The notes under the pieces were generated by a model that saw only the letters and a list, made by a program, of their open reading frames with translations, searched no databases and was not told the DNA's origin. Of a stretch of 64,000 bases of DNA, positions 10,097-19,573 are shown one piece after another (positions within the stretch are counted from its first letter, which is position 1; each line of letters starts with the position of its first letter). The DNA is from Rhodoglobus sp. (lineage in GTDB: Bacteria > Actinomycetota > Actinomycetes > Actinomycetales > Microbacteriaceae), in the NCBI GenBank assembly GCA_025464445.1, contig JAODLY010000021.1, positions 43,705-107,704 of the forward strand, written 5' to 3'. Made by a program: the position numbers and the translations under genes.

Positions 10097-10577
10097 GCCC
10101 GAACTGATGGCGATCGTGATCGCTTTTCTCCTGCTGCTGCTCGCGCTCATGGTCGTGGGCTGGCAGGCGCGCAAGCGTCGCCAGTCCGGGGTGGCGAAGC
10201 CGGCGGCGCCGCCGGAGGTGCGCGGCGCGGTGCTCGGGACGTTCGACGGCAAGTACGTGGCGACCACAGCGGCGGGCAACAGGCTCGATCGCATCGCCGT
10301 GCACGGTCTCGGATTCCGCGGATTCGCCGCAGTCGAGGTGACCGACAGCGGCGTGCTGGTGCAGATCGACGGTGTCGACGATTTCTGGATCCCCCGCGCC
10401 GACCTGCGTGCACACAGCAAGGCCACCTGGACCATAGACCGTGTCGTCGAGCAGGACGGCCTCGAGCTTCTGGAATGGTCGTTGGGGGACAGGCTCGTGG
10501 AGAGCTACTTCCGTTTCGACGACTGGCTGGACTTCGAGTTCGCCGTCGATTCGCTCATCGAGAAGACCGCCGCATGA
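10089..10577 (+). CDS. Membrane-anchored PH-like protein of the pyr operon
   Basis: The 162-residue protein has one N-terminal membrane helix (about residues 6-24) followed by a basic stretch and a soluble beta-rich domain resembling the PH-like family found at this position. In mycobacteria the gene between pyrC and carA (Rv1382) has the same size and layout. It starts inside pyrC (8-base overlap) and ends four bases into carA. Position in the operon is conserved but the function is unknown; a membrane tether for pathway enzymes is only a guess. Confidence 0.8.
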   Translation: MDRPELMAIVIAFLLLLLALMVVGWQARKRRQSGVAKPAAPPEVRGAVLGTFDGKYVATTAAGNRLDRIAVHGLGFRGFAAVEVTDSGVLVQIDGVDDFWIPRADLRAHSKATWTIDRVVEQDGLELLEWSLGDRLVESYFRFDDWLDFEFAVDSLIEKTAA

Positions 10578-11785
10578 GCGTCGTCCCCGCAGTTCTCGTG
10601 CTCGAGGACGGCACGCGCTACACCGGCCGTGCCTATGGCGCGATCGGCCGCACGCTCGGCGAGGTGGTGTTCGCGACCGGCATGACGGGCTACCAGGAGA
10701 CCCTTACCGACCCGAGTTACGCCGGCCAGATAGTCGTCATGACAGCCCCCCACATCGGCAACACGGGCGTCAACGACGAAGACCCTGAGTCCTCCCGCAT
10801 CTGGGTGGCCGGATACGCGGTGCGCGATCCAAGCCGCATAGTCTCGAACTACCGGGCGACCGGTTCGCTCGACGACCAACTCGTGGCCGACGGCATCGTC
10901 GGCATCAGCGGCATCGACACCCGTGCGGTCACCCGTCGGTTGCGCGATGCGGGGGCAATGCGCGGTGGAGTCTTCTCCGGGACGGATGCCGCACTCAGCC
11001 CCGAAGCCCAACTCGAGATCGTACGTAGCGGGGCAGGGATGGCGGGCCTGAACCTGTCAGCGGAGGTGTCGACGGTTGACGGCTATGTCGTCCCAGCAAC
11101 CACCGAGAGCATCGGCCGCGTGGCAGTGCTCGACCTCGGGGTAAAGACCTCCACGCTCAACTACCTGGCCGCGCGTGGCTTCGACGTGCACGTGCTGCCC
11201 CAGTCCGCGTCCCTCGAGGGCGTGCTGGCGATCGAGCCGGTAGCGGCGTTCTTCTCGAACGGGCCCGGCGACCCCGCGGCATCCGACAGTCACGTCGAGT
11301 TGCTGCGGGGCATCCTGCGCGAGGGCCTGCCGTTCTTCGGCATCTGCTTCGGCAACCAGCTGCTCGGCCGGGCGCTCGGTTTCGGCACCTACAAGTTGCC
11401 GTTCGGCCACCGTGGCATCAACCAGCCGGTGGTGGATGTCGCGACCGGCCGCACCGAGATCACGAGCCACAACCACGGGTTCGCCGTGGACGCGCCCATC
11501 GGGGTCATCACGGAGTCACCGGCGGGCTTCGGCCGCGTCGAGGTGAGCCACGTCAACCTCAACGACAACGTCGTGGAGGGGCTCAACGCCCTCGACATCC
11601 CCGCGTTCTCTGTGCAGTACCACCCAGAGGCCGCCGCGGGCCCGCACGATGCCAACTACCTGTTCGACCGTTTTCGCGACCTCGTCGTTGGCCGGTCGAG
11701 TGGGCCGTCGACGGCCCTACGGGGGCCTGGCGGTTTCGATACGCCGCAGGCGGCTACTCAACCAGCGAAAGACTCGAATGCCTAA
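10574..11785 (+). CDS. carA: Carbamoyl-phosphate synthase small (glutaminase) subunit
   Basis: CarA hydrolyses glutamine and passes ammonia to CarB. I start it at ATG 10574, overlapping the previous stop; the 403-residue protein then begins [13 protein letters not shown]. The N-terminal small domain is followed by a class I amidotransferase domain with the nucleophile in [12 protein letters not shown] and His/Glu in [11 protein letters not shown]. After the expected C-terminus (LFDRFRDLV) there are about 32 extra low-complexity residues encoded by a palindrome and a repeat element (see 11703-11763). The last eight bases overlap carB. Confidence 0.96.
   Translation: MSVVPAVLVLEDGTRYTGRAYGAIGRTLGEVVFATGMTGYQETLTDPSYAGQIVVMTAPHIGNTGVNDEDPESSRIWVAGYAVRDPSRIVSNYRATGSLDDQLVADGIVGISGIDTRAVTRRLRDAGAMRGGVFSGTDAALSPEAQLEIVRSGAGMAGLNLSAEVSTVDGYVVPATTESIGRVAVLDLGVKTSTLNYLAARGFDVHVLPQSASLEGVLAIEPVAAFFSNGPGDPAASDSHVELLRGILREGLPFFGICFGNQLLGRALGFGTYKLPFGHRGINQPVVDVATGRTEITSHNHGFAVDAPIGVITESPAGFGRVEVSHVNLNDNVVEGLNALDIPAFSVQYHPEAAAGPHDANYLFDRFRDLVVGRSSGPSTALRGPGGFDTPQAATQPAKDSNA
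11703..11763. repeat. Repetitive palindromic element within the 3' end of carA
   Basis: A perfect 14-bp palindrome (GGCCGTCGACGGCC, 11703-11716) is followed by an element at 11732-11763. That element has GGTT/AACC ends, a central GCCGC-AG-GCGGC inverted repeat (11743-11754), and the arms TTTCGATACG and CTACTCAACC. I associate these arms with a dispersed intergenic repeat of Microbacteriaceae; this is memory, not a search. Here it is read through in frame as the carA tail and lies about 15 bases ahead of the carB ATG. Confidence 0.7.
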
Positions 11786-14700
11786 GCGCGAAGACATCAA
11801 CTCGGTCCTGGTTATCGGATCCGGTCCCATAGTCATCGGCCAAGCGGCCGAGTTCGACTACTCGGGCACGCAGGCCTGCCGTGTGCTGCGCGAGGAGGGG
11901 GTGCGCGTCATCCTCGTCAACTCCAACCCGGCGACGATCATGACGGATCCCGACTTCGCGGACGCGACCTACATCGAGCCGATCACCTGGCAGGTCATCG
12001 AGACGATCATCGCCAAGGAGAAGCCCGACGCGATACTGCCCACCCTCGGCGGCCAGACAGCGCTCAATGCGGCGATCGACCTGCACAAGCACGGCATCCT
12101 CGAGAAATACGGCGTCGAGTTGATCGGCGCGAACTTCGAGGCGATAAACAAGGGCGAGGATCGCCAGATCTTCAAACAGCTCGTGCTCGATGCCGGCGCG
12201 GATGTCGCGCGCTCGCACATCGCGCATTCGGTCGACGAGGCCGTGCTGTTCGCCGAGGATCTCGGGTATCCGCTCGTCATCCGCCCCAGTTTCACGATGG
12301 GCGGCCTGGGATCGGGCTTCGCCTACAACCCCGGGGAACTCATCCGGATGGTCACCGATGGCCTGCACCAGAGCCCCACGACTGAGGTGCTGCTCGAGGA
12401 GTCGATCCTCGGGTGGAAGGAGTATGAGCTCGAGCTCATGCGCGACACCGCCGACAACACCGTCGTCGTCTGCTCGATCGAGAACGTCGATCCGGTCGGC
12501 GTGCACACCGGCGACTCGATAACCGTGGCGCCCGCGCTGACCCTGACCGACCGCGAGTACCAGAACCTGCGCGACATCGGCATCGACATCATCCGCGCGG
12601 TCGGCGTCGACACCGGCGGCTGCAACATCCAGTTCGCTGTCGAGCCGTCGACAGGCCGGGTCATCGTCATCGAGATGAACCCGCGCGTGTCGCGTTCGAG
12701 CGCGCTGGCGTCGAAGGCGACGGGGTTCCCGATAGCCAAGATCGCGGCGAAGCTCGCCATCGGCTACCGCCTCGACGAGATCCCTAACGACATCACCAAG
12801 GTCACCCCGGCGAGCTTCGAGCCGACACTCGACTACGTCGTCGTGAAGGTGCCGCGTTTCGCGTTCGAGAAGTTCCCGGCAGCAGACACCCGGCTGACCA
12901 CGACGATGAAATCGGTCGGGGAGGCGATGGCCATCGGCCGCAACTACTCGACGGCCCTGCAGAAGGCGCTGCGCTCGCTCGAGAAGCGGGGAAGCAGCTT
13001 CCACTGGGTCGGCGAACCCGGGGACAAGGCGGAGCTACTCGCCCTCGCGAGCATCCCGACCGACGGTCGGATCGTGACCGTGCAGCAGGCTATGCGCGCC
13101 GGGGCGACAATCGCCGAGGTCTTCGAGGCGACGGGTATCGACCCGTGGTTCGTGGACCAGATAGCGCTCATCAACGAGGTCGCGATGGAGCTGGCTTCGT
13201 TCCGCCAGCTCGACGCCGACCTGCTGCGGCTGGGCAAGGACCACGGGTTCAGCGACATTCAGATCGCCCAGCTGCGCGGTGTCGCGGAGTCGGAGGTGCG
13301 TGCCCTGCGCTGGCAGCTCGGCGTGCGTCCGGTCTACAAGACTGTCGACACCTGCGCCGGCGAGTTTCCCGCGCTCACCCCGTACCACTACTCGAGTTAC
13401 GACTCCGAGACCGAGGTGCTGCCATCCGACCGCCGGAAGGTGGTGATCCTGGGGTCTGGGCCGAACCGCATCGGGCAGGGCATCGAGTTCGACTACTCCT
13501 GCGTGCACGCATCCTTCGCCCTGGCCGACGCCGGCTACGAGACGATAATGATCAACTGCAACCCCGAAACGGTGTCGACCGACTACGACACGAGCGACAG
13601 GCTCTACTTCGAGCCGCTCACCCTCGAAGACGTGCTCGAGATCATCCACGCGGAGTCGCAGTCCGGCGAGCTCGTCGGTGTGATCGTGCAGCTCGGCGGG
13701 CAGACGGCTCTCGGGCTCGCCCAGGGGCTGAAGGATGCCGGGGTCCCGATCCTGGGGACGACCCCAGAGGCCATCGACCTTGCCGAGGAGCGCGGGCTGT
13801 TCTCGAAGATCCTCGACGACGCTCGCCTGTTGGCGCCGAAGAACGGCACCGCAACGAACATGACCGAAGCCGTGGTGATCGCGGAGGACATCGGCTACCC
13901 GGTATTGGTTCGCCCGAGCCACGTGCTCGGCGGGCGCGGCATGGAGATCGTCTACGACACCGAGTCGATGACCGACTACTTCGACCGGGTGAAGGACCAG
14001 GCCATCATCGCACCGGGTTCGCCCCTGTTGGTGGACCGCTTCCTCGACGACGCGATCGAGATCGACGTCGACGCGCTCTACGACGGCATCGACCTCTACA
14101 TCGGCGGCATCATGGAGCACATCGAGGAGGCTGGCATCCACTCCGGCGACTCGTCATGCACCCTCCCGCCGGTCACCCTCGGACGAGACGTGATCAACCG
14201 CGTGCGGGAGGCGACACTCGCCATCGCGGCGGGGGTCGGCGTGCGCGGCCTGCTGAACGTGCAGTTCGCTATCGGCCAGGGCATCCTCTACGTGCTCGAG
14301 GCGAACCCCCGGGCATCCAGAACAGTTCCGTTCGTGTCGAAAGCCCTCGGCATCCCGCTCGCCAAAGCGGCGGCGCTCATCATGGTCGGCGGCACGGTGC
14401 GCGAACTGGTGGATGCGGGGCTGCTGCCCGTGCAGGACGGTTCCGTCGTGCCGATGGACGCCCCCGTCGCCGTGAAGGAGGCTGTGCTGCCGTTCAAGCG
14501 CTTCCGCACGGTGGAAGGCCACGTCGTCGACTCCGTGCTCGGCCCGGAGATGCGCTCGACGGGTGAGGTCATGGGCATCGACTCGAACTTCCCGAAAGCG
14601 TTCGCGAAGAGCCAGGAGGCCGCCTACGGCGGGCTGCCGTCGAGTGGGTCGGTATTCGTGTCCGTCGCCGACCGCGACAAGCGCGCGATAGTGCTGCCGG

Positions 14701-15113
14701 TGCTGCGGCTCAGCCAGCTCGGTTTCACGATCCTCGCGACCGAGGGCACGGCGGAGGTGCTCGCACGCAATGGCATCGAGGCCAGGGTTGTGCGCAAATA
14801 CTTCATGGGCCAGGAGGTCGTCGAGGGCGAGCCATCGATAGTCGAGCTCATCAACACCGGCCAGGTGGATGTCGTGATCAACACTCCGAGCGGGCGCAGT
14901 GCGCGGGCGGACGGTTACGAGATCCGCACGGCGACGGTGGCGGCGGACAAGCCGCTGTTCACGACGATCGCGCAATTGGGTGCCGCCGTGGCATCCTTCG
15001 AGGCGATCCGCGAGGGCTTCGACGTGAAGTCGCTGCAGGACTACGCGATCGACCGCGCCGAGCGGCTCGCCATCGCGCAGGGCAAGGCGGCGCAGGAGCT
15101 CGCCCGTGCCTGA
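11778..15113 (+). CDS. carB: Carbamoyl-phosphate synthase large subunit
   Basis: CarB makes carbamoyl phosphate from bicarbonate, ammonia and two ATP. The 1111-residue protein is a tandem duplication of two ATP-grasp halves (each starting with a [17 protein letters not shown] motif, near residues 9 and about 555) followed by an MGS-like allosteric domain. The start is ATG 11778 ([17 protein letters not shown]), which matches the family; longer readings enter the repeat in carA. It ends eight bases into pyrF. Confidence 0.98.
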   Translation: MPKREDINSVLVIGSGPIVIGQAAEFDYSGTQACRVLREEGVRVILVNSNPATIMTDPDFADATYIEPITWQVIETIIAKEKPDAILPTLGGQTALNAAIDLHKHGILEKYGVELIGANFEAINKGEDRQIFKQLVLDAGADVARSHIAHSVDEAVLFAEDLGYPLVIRPSFTMGGLGSGFAYNPGELIRMVTDGLHQSPTTEVLLEESILGWKEYELELMRDTADNTVVVCSIENVDPVGVHTGDSITVAPALTLTDREYQNLRDIGIDIIRAVGVDTGGCNIQFAVEPSTGRVIVIEMNPRVSRSSALASKATGFPIAKIAAKLAIGYRLDEIPNDITKVTPASFEPTLDYVVVKVPRFAFEKFPAADTRLTTTMKSVGEAMAIGRNYSTALQKALRSLEKRGSSFHWVGEPGDKAELLALASIPTDGRIVTVQQAMRAGATIAEVFEATGIDPWFVDQIALINEVAMELASFRQLDADLLRLGKDHGFSDIQIAQLRGVAESEVRALRWQLGVRPVYKTVDTCAGEFPALTPYHYSSYDSETEVLPSDRRKVVILGSGPNRIGQGIEFDYSCVHASFALADAGYETIMINCNPETVSTDYDTSDRLYFEPLTLEDVLEIIHAESQSGELVGVIVQLGGQTALGLAQGLKDAGVPILGTTPEAIDLAEERGLFSKILDDARLLAPKNGTATNMTEAVVIAEDIGYPVLVRPSHVLGGRGMEIVYDTESMTDYFDRVKDQAIIAPGSPLLVDRFLDDAIEIDVDALYDGIDLYIGGIMEHIEEAGIHSGDSSCTLPPVTLGRDVINRVREATLAIAAGVGVRGLLNVQFAIGQGILYVLEANPRASRTVPFVSKALGIPLAKAAALIMVGGTVRELVDAGLLPVQDGSVVPMDAPVAVKEAVLPFKRFRTVEGHVVDSVLGPEMRSTGEVMGIDSNFPKAFAKSQEAAYGGLPSSGSVFVSVADRDKRAIVLPVLRLSQLGFTILATEGTAEVLARNGIEARVVRKYFMGQEVVEGEPSIVELINTGQVDVVINTPSGRSARADGYEIRTATVAADKPLFTTIAQLGAAVASFEAIREGFDVKSLQDYAIDRAERLAIAQGKAAQELARA

Positions 15114-15954
15114 GCCCGTGCCGTTCGGCGAACGCCTGGCGGCGGTTTTCGAGTCGCGCGGGCACCTCTGCGTCGGCATCGACCCGCACGCGTTCCTGCT
15201 CGAGCAGTGGGGACTTCCGGATAGCGCGGAGGGCGCCCGCGAGTTCGGGCTGCGGGTCGTGGATGCCGCGGCTGGCGTGATCGGCATCCTCAAGCCCCAG
15301 GTCGCATTCTTCGAGCGCCACGGGTCGCTCGGCTACGCCGCCCTCGAGACCGTGCTCGTCGCAGCCCGCGGGGCCGGACTGCTCATCATCGCCGACGCCA
15401 AGCGCGGGGACATCGGCTCGACCATCGACGCCTACGGCGAGGCATGGCTCCGCCCTGGATCTCCGCTCGAGGCGGACGCCATGACGGCCGTCGCCTACCA
15501 GGGTGTTGGGTCGCTCGCCGGACCGATCGAACTCGCGCGGGCTGCAGGCAAAGGCATCTTCGTGCTCGCGGCGACATCGAACCCCGAAGCCGTTTCGACC
15601 CAGACGGCTGTGAGCATCGGCTCCGCGCAGACTGTCGCCGCCGGTATCGTCGGAGGGGTGGATGAGCTCAACGCGACGGCGGCTACCCTCGGGCCGATCG
15701 GGGTCGTGCTCGGCGCGACAGTGGACCTCGCCGACTACGGCATCGAGACCGGGCGGCTGGCGAAAACTCCGATCCTCGCCCCGGGCTTCGGCGAGCAGGG
15801 GGCGTTGTTCGACGACATTCCGCGGCTTTACGGCGCGGCATCCGCAAATCTCGTCGTGACGGTCTCGCGCAGCGTGCTTCGTGCGGGACCAGACGGTGTC
15901 GACACGGCAATCGCACGCACGGCGGCCGAACTCGCGGAAGCGACAGCGGTGTGA
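15106..15954 (+). CDS. pyrF: Orotidine 5'-phosphate decarboxylase, type 2
   Basis: PyrF decarboxylates OMP to UMP. At 282 residues it belongs to the longer actinobacterial type 2 class. The substrate-binding GIDPH motif and the catalytic lysine in [11 protein letters not shown] are present. It starts (GTG) inside carB and ends in a GTGA overlap with the next gene, so guanylate kinase is coupled to the pyrimidine operon. pyrD is not in the window. Confidence 0.95.
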   Translation: MPEPVPFGERLAAVFESRGHLCVGIDPHAFLLEQWGLPDSAEGAREFGLRVVDAAAGVIGILKPQVAFFERHGSLGYAALETVLVAARGAGLLIIADAKRGDIGSTIDAYGEAWLRPGSPLEADAMTAVAYQGVGSLAGPIELARAAGKGIFVLAATSNPEAVSTQTAVSIGSAQTVAAGIVGGVDELNATAATLGPIGVVLGATVDLADYGIETGRLAKTPILAPGFGEQGALFDDIPRLYGAASANLVVTVSRSVLRAGPDGVDTAIARTAAELAEATAV

Positions 15955-16859
15955 GCCCGCGCCCGGCGCCGCCAGATGTCGACCGTGCGGCCGCAGCGAG
16001 GGCCGCAATCGCCGCCCGACGCGCTCGCGCTGCGATCAAACACGACATCGCCACGCGCACCCGCACGGCGCTGGACGCCGCGCAGCGCGGCTGGGACGCC
16101 CCCGACAGCGCCGAGGCCGGCCTGCGAGTCACGGAGCTGCTCTCGAGCGTGCCGACTCTCGGCCCCACCCGCACGGCGAAGGTCATGACCAAACTCGGGA
16201 TCTCTGACAAGAAGCGAGTCGGCGGCCTGGGCGTGCGGCAGCGGCATAAGCTTGCCGACTTCCTCATCGCGCGGCAGGGTCGCGAACCCAGCAAGCTCGT
16301 GGTGCTCGCCGGCCCGACGGCAGTCGGAAAGGGATCGGTGTCCGCGCACATCCGCGAGCACCACCCCGAGGTGCAGCTGAGCGTGTCCGCGACGACCCGC
16401 AAACCCAGGCCCGGCGAAATCGATGGCGTGCACTACTACTTCGTCAGCGACGCAGAGTTCGACCGCATGATCGAGGACGGGGAGCTGCTCGAGTGGGCGG
16501 TCGTGCACAACTCGTACCGCTACGGCACCCCGCGCCCGCCGATCGACGAAGCTCTCGCCGCGGGAAAACGGGTGCTCCTGGAGATCGACCTGCAGGGCGC
16601 GCGGTCGGTTCGGCGCGTCATGCCTGAGGCCCGGCTGATCTTCCTGCTGCCGCCGAGCTGGGAAGAACTCGTCAGGCGACTTACCGGGCGGGGCACGGAA
16701 AACGTCGAGGAGCAGCAGCGCCGACTGGCCACCGCGAGGACGGAGCTGGCGGCCCAGGACGAGTTCGACGCAAAGGTCGTCAACCGCGAAGTCGGGCAAG
16801 CCGCCGCCGAGGTCGTAGAATTGATGGATGCGCCTATCGGCGCGCCCACTTCTCGTTAA
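15951..16859 (+). CDS. gmk: Fusion of actinobacterial integration host factor (mIHF) and guanylate kinase
   Basis: This 302-residue protein joins two domains. Residues about 10-108 match mycobacterial integration host factor: an Ala/Arg-rich helix ([13 protein letters not shown]), the [19 protein letters not shown] segment with a helix-two-turn-helix-like core, and the LGVRQRHKL end. Residues about 115-298 form guanylate kinase, with P-loop GPTAVGKG (121-128), the [14 protein letters not shown]-binding motif and the [12 protein letters not shown] region. In Mycobacterium tuberculosis mihF and gmk are separate adjacent genes; here there is no stop between them. The kinase half makes GDP from GMP. 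The DNA-binding half probably binds the nucleoid. Confidence 0.93.
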   Translation: MSPRPAPPDVDRAAAARAAIAARRARAAIKHDIATRTRTALDAAQRGWDAPDSAEAGLRVTELLSSVPTLGPTRTAKVMTKLGISDKKRVGGLGVRQRHKLADFLIARQGREPSKLVVLAGPTAVGKGSVSAHIREHHPEVQLSVSATTRKPRPGEIDGVHYYFVSDAEFDRMIEDGELLEWAVVHNSYRYGTPRPPIDEALAAGKRVLLEIDLQGARSVRRVMPEARLIFLLPPSWEELVRRLTGRGTENVEEQQRRLATARTELAAQDEFDAKVVNREVGQAAAEVVELMDAPIGAPTSR

Positions 16860-16877
16860 GCATTTAGGAGCACAGCC

Positions 16878-17138
16878 ATGGTTGACAAGCACTCAGGAAT
16901 CATCGATCCGCCCATCGACGAGTTGCTCTCGAAGGTGGATTCGAAGTACCAGCTGGTCATCTTCGCGTCGAAGCGCGCGCGCCAGATCAACGACTACTAC
17001 GCCGACCTGCACGAAGGCAGCCTGTTCGACAACGTCGGGCCGCTCGTCGACTCGACTATCGACGACAAGCCGCTCTCGGTTGCCCTGCACGAGATCAACG
17101 AAGACAAGCTCGAGCTCAAACGCCTGAGTGAAGAATAA
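16878..17138 (+). CDS. rpoZ: RNA polymerase omega subunit
   Basis: Omega helps assemble RNA polymerase by latching onto beta'. The 86-residue product contains the conserved [17 protein letters not shown] helix and the acidic C-terminal region of actinobacterial RpoZ. A good ribosome-binding site (TAGGAGC) precedes ATG 16878. The order gmk-rpoZ-coaBC is conserved widely. Confidence 0.96.
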   Translation: MVDKHSGIIDPPIDELLSKVDSKYQLVIFASKRARQINDYYADLHEGSLFDNVGPLVDSTIDDKPLSVALHEINEDKLELKRLSEE

Positions 17139-17165
17139 GCGGCGCGAAGAGTAAGTCCCCTCCCC

Positions 17166-18362
17166 ATGGCACGACTGAACGTGGTCGTCGGGATCACCGG
17201 CGGCATCGCGGCGTACAAGGCGGTGTCCGTCGTCCGCGCGCTCGTACTCGCCGGTCATGACGTGCACGTCGTTGCCACCGAGAATGCATTGCGCTTCGTC
17301 GGGCGCCCCACCCTCGAAGCGATAAGCCGCAACCCTGTCCACTCCGAGCTCTACGAGGGTGTCGCGGAGGTACGCCATGTCGCCATCGGGCAGGCAGCCG
17401 ACCTCATCGTGGTCGCCCCGGCGACGGCGAACACTATCGCCAAGCTCGCGACGGGCATGGCGGATGACCTGCTCGGCAACAGCATCCTCGCCAGCACCGC
17501 ACCCCTCGTCGTAGCCCCGGCGATGCACACCGAGATGTGGCAGAACCCGGCGACTGTCGCGAACATCGCCACCCTGCGTGCGCGCGGCGTGACAGTAGTG
17601 GGGCCCGCGGTCGGGCAGCTCACCGGCAAGGATTCCGGCCCCGGCCGCATGTCGGAGCCGGACGACATCGTTGCGGCGGCACTCGCCGTCGTTGGCCCGC
17701 GCGACCTCGAGGGCAGGCGCATCCTCGTTACGGCCGGCGGCACCCGCGAGCCGCTCGACCCCGTTCGGTTCATCGGCAACCGGTCGAGCGGACGGCAAGG
17801 CATAGCGATCGCCTTGGCGGCGGCCGAGCGCGGGGCCGTTGTCACGCTCATCGCAGCGAACCTCGAGGTCGATGCCCCGGCATCGATTTCCGTGCAGCGG
17901 GTCGGCTCGACACTCGAGCTCGCGGATGCTGTCGCTGCCGCCGCACCCGACGCGGACGTGGTGATCATGGCCGCAGCCGTGGCCGACTATCGGCCTGAAA
18001 CCGTTGCGCAGTCAAAGATCAAGAAAGAAACCCAGGGCGACTCGCTCGACCTGCATCTCGTGAAGAATCCCGACATCCTGCGCGGGCTGGCAGACACCCG
18101 TGCCCCCGGGCAGGTGATCATCGGCTTCGCCGCAGAGACCGAGCAGAATGACGCGAAGCTGCTCGAACTCGGCCGCGCGAAGGTCGCCCGCAAGGGAGCC
18201 GACTACCTCGTCGTCAACAGGGTGGGCTGGACCGAGGGGTTCGCCACAGAGCGAAACACCGTTCTAATGCTCAGCCGGGCGGGAGATATAGTTGCGGAGG
18301 CCGCCGGAACCAAGCAGTCGGTGGCGGACTCGATACTCGATCTTTTGTCCAACCCCGCGTGA
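17166..18362 (+). CDS. coaBC: Bifunctional phosphopantothenoylcysteine decarboxylase / synthetase
   Basis: CoaBC carries out two consecutive steps of coenzyme A synthesis. First, CTP-dependent joining of 4'-phosphopantothenate and cysteine (CoaB, C-terminal). Second, FMN-dependent decarboxylation (CoaC, N-terminal). The 398-residue protein begins with the flavoprotein motif GITGGIAAYKAV, has the PAMHTEMW motif, and switches at about residue 185 to the synthetase half with ITAGGTREPLDPVRFIGNRSSG-type sequence and a KIKK motif. Confidence 0.97.
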   Translation: MARLNVVVGITGGIAAYKAVSVVRALVLAGHDVHVVATENALRFVGRPTLEAISRNPVHSELYEGVAEVRHVAIGQAADLIVVAPATANTIAKLATGMADDLLGNSILASTAPLVVAPAMHTEMWQNPATVANIATLRARGVTVVGPAVGQLTGKDSGPGRMSEPDDIVAAALAVVGPRDLEGRRILVTAGGTREPLDPVRFIGNRSSGRQGIAIALAAAERGAVVTLIAANLEVDAPASISVQRVGSTLELADAVAAAAPDADVVIMAAAVADYRPETVAQSKIKKETQGDSLDLHLVKNPDILRGLADTRAPGQVIIGFAAETEQNDAKLLELGRAKVARKGADYLVVNRVGWTEGFATERNTVLMLSRAGDIVAEAAGTKQSVADSILDLLSNPA

Positions 18363-18377
18363 AAATCTGGAGACTGA

Positions 18378-19571
18378 ATGACCAACCTGCGCCTCTTCAC
18401 CTCCGAGTCCGTGACCGAGGGTCACCCGGACAAGATCTGTGATCAGGTCAGCGACAGCATCCTCGACGCGCTCCTGGAGGTCGATCCCCAGGCCAGGGTC
18501 GCCGTGGAGACCCTCGTTACGACGGGTCTCGTGCACGTCGCGGGCGAGGTCACGACGTCCGGCTATGTTGACATCCCTTCGATCGTGCGCAAGCGGATCT
18601 CCGAAATCGGGTACAACTCCTCAGATGTCTGGTTCGACGGGCGCTCCTGCGGCGTTTCCGTCTCGATCGGCGCGCAGTCGCCGGACATCGCCCAGGGTGT
18701 CGACAGCGCGATCGAGACCCGCGAGGGCACGAGCAGCGACGCGTACGACAAGCAGGGCGCGGGTGACCAGGGCCTGATGTTCGGCTATGCGACGACAGAG
18801 ACCCCAGAGCTCATGCCGCTGCCGATCTGGCTGGCGCACCGCATGGCCGAGCGCCTCGCCGAGGTCCGTAAGACCGGGGTCGTCGACTACCTGCGCCCCG
18901 ACGGCAAGACCCAGGTCACTATCGGCTACGAGGGTGCGATACCCCGCACCGTTGACACGGTCGTCGTCTCATCACAGCACTCGCCCAACGTCGCCACCGA
19001 AGACCTCCGCCGCGAGCTTGAGGAGATCGTGATCCGCCCCGTGCTCGAGCGGGTCGACCTCGCCTCGAAAGACGCCACGATCCTCATCAACCCGACGGGC
19101 CGTTTCGAGATCGGTGGCCCACAGGGCGATGCCGGCCTCACGGGGCGCAAGATCATCGTCGACACCTACGGCGGCGCTTCCCGTCACGGTGGTGGCGCGT
19201 TCAGCGGCAAGGATCCGTCGAAGGTCGACCGCTCCGCGGCCTACGCCATGCGCTGGGTGGCCAAGAACGCTGTCGCTGCAGGCTTCGCCGACCGCCTCGA
19301 GGTCCAGGTCGCCTACGCCATCGGAAAGGCATCGCCGGTCGGGCTCTACGTGGAGACGTTCGGCACGGCTCAGGTGCCGGAGGAGACGATCATCGCCGCG
19401 ATCCGCGAGGTGTTCGATCTGCGCCCCGGAGCGATCATCCACGATCTCGATTTGCTGCGGCCCATCTACGCGCAGACCGCCACCTACGGGCATTTCGGCC
19501 GCGAACTGCCGGACTTCACCTGGGAGCGCACCGATCGCGTGGGGGACCTGCGCAGCGCAGCCAAGCTGTAG
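18378..19571 (+). CDS. metK: S-adenosylmethionine synthetase
   Basis: MetK makes S-adenosylmethionine from methionine and ATP. The 397-residue protein has the signatures [24 protein letters not shown] and [26 protein letters not shown] ribosome-binding site precedes the ATG. The gap to coaBC is only 15 bases, so there is no room for a SAM riboswitch directly upstream. Confidence 0.98.
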   Translation: MTNLRLFTSESVTEGHPDKICDQVSDSILDALLEVDPQARVAVETLVTTGLVHVAGEVTTSGYVDIPSIVRKRISEIGYNSSDVWFDGRSCGVSVSIGAQSPDIAQGVDSAIETREGTSSDAYDKQGAGDQGLMFGYATTETPELMPLPIWLAHRMAERLAEVRKTGVVDYLRPDGKTQVTIGYEGAIPRTVDTVVVSSQHSPNVATEDLRRELEEIVIRPVLERVDLASKDATILINPTGRFEIGGPQGDAGLTGRKIIVDTYGGASRHGGGAFSGKDPSKVDRSAAYAMRWVAKNAVAAGFADRLEVQVAYAIGKASPVGLYVETFGTAQVPEETIIAAIREVFDLRPGAIIHDLDLLRPIYAQTATYGHFGRELPDFTWERTDRVGDLRSAAKL

Positions 19572-19573
19572 CG

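Noticed and set aside
11754..13004. 416-residue open frame on the minus strand opposite carB
   Set aside because: It is a shadow of carB third-position GC bias with no family motif. The same applies to the long antisense frames opposite gltB, gltD and aroC.
18363..18377. SAM riboswitch before metK
   Set aside because: Only 15 bases separate coaBC and metK, which is too short for any known SAM riboswitch.
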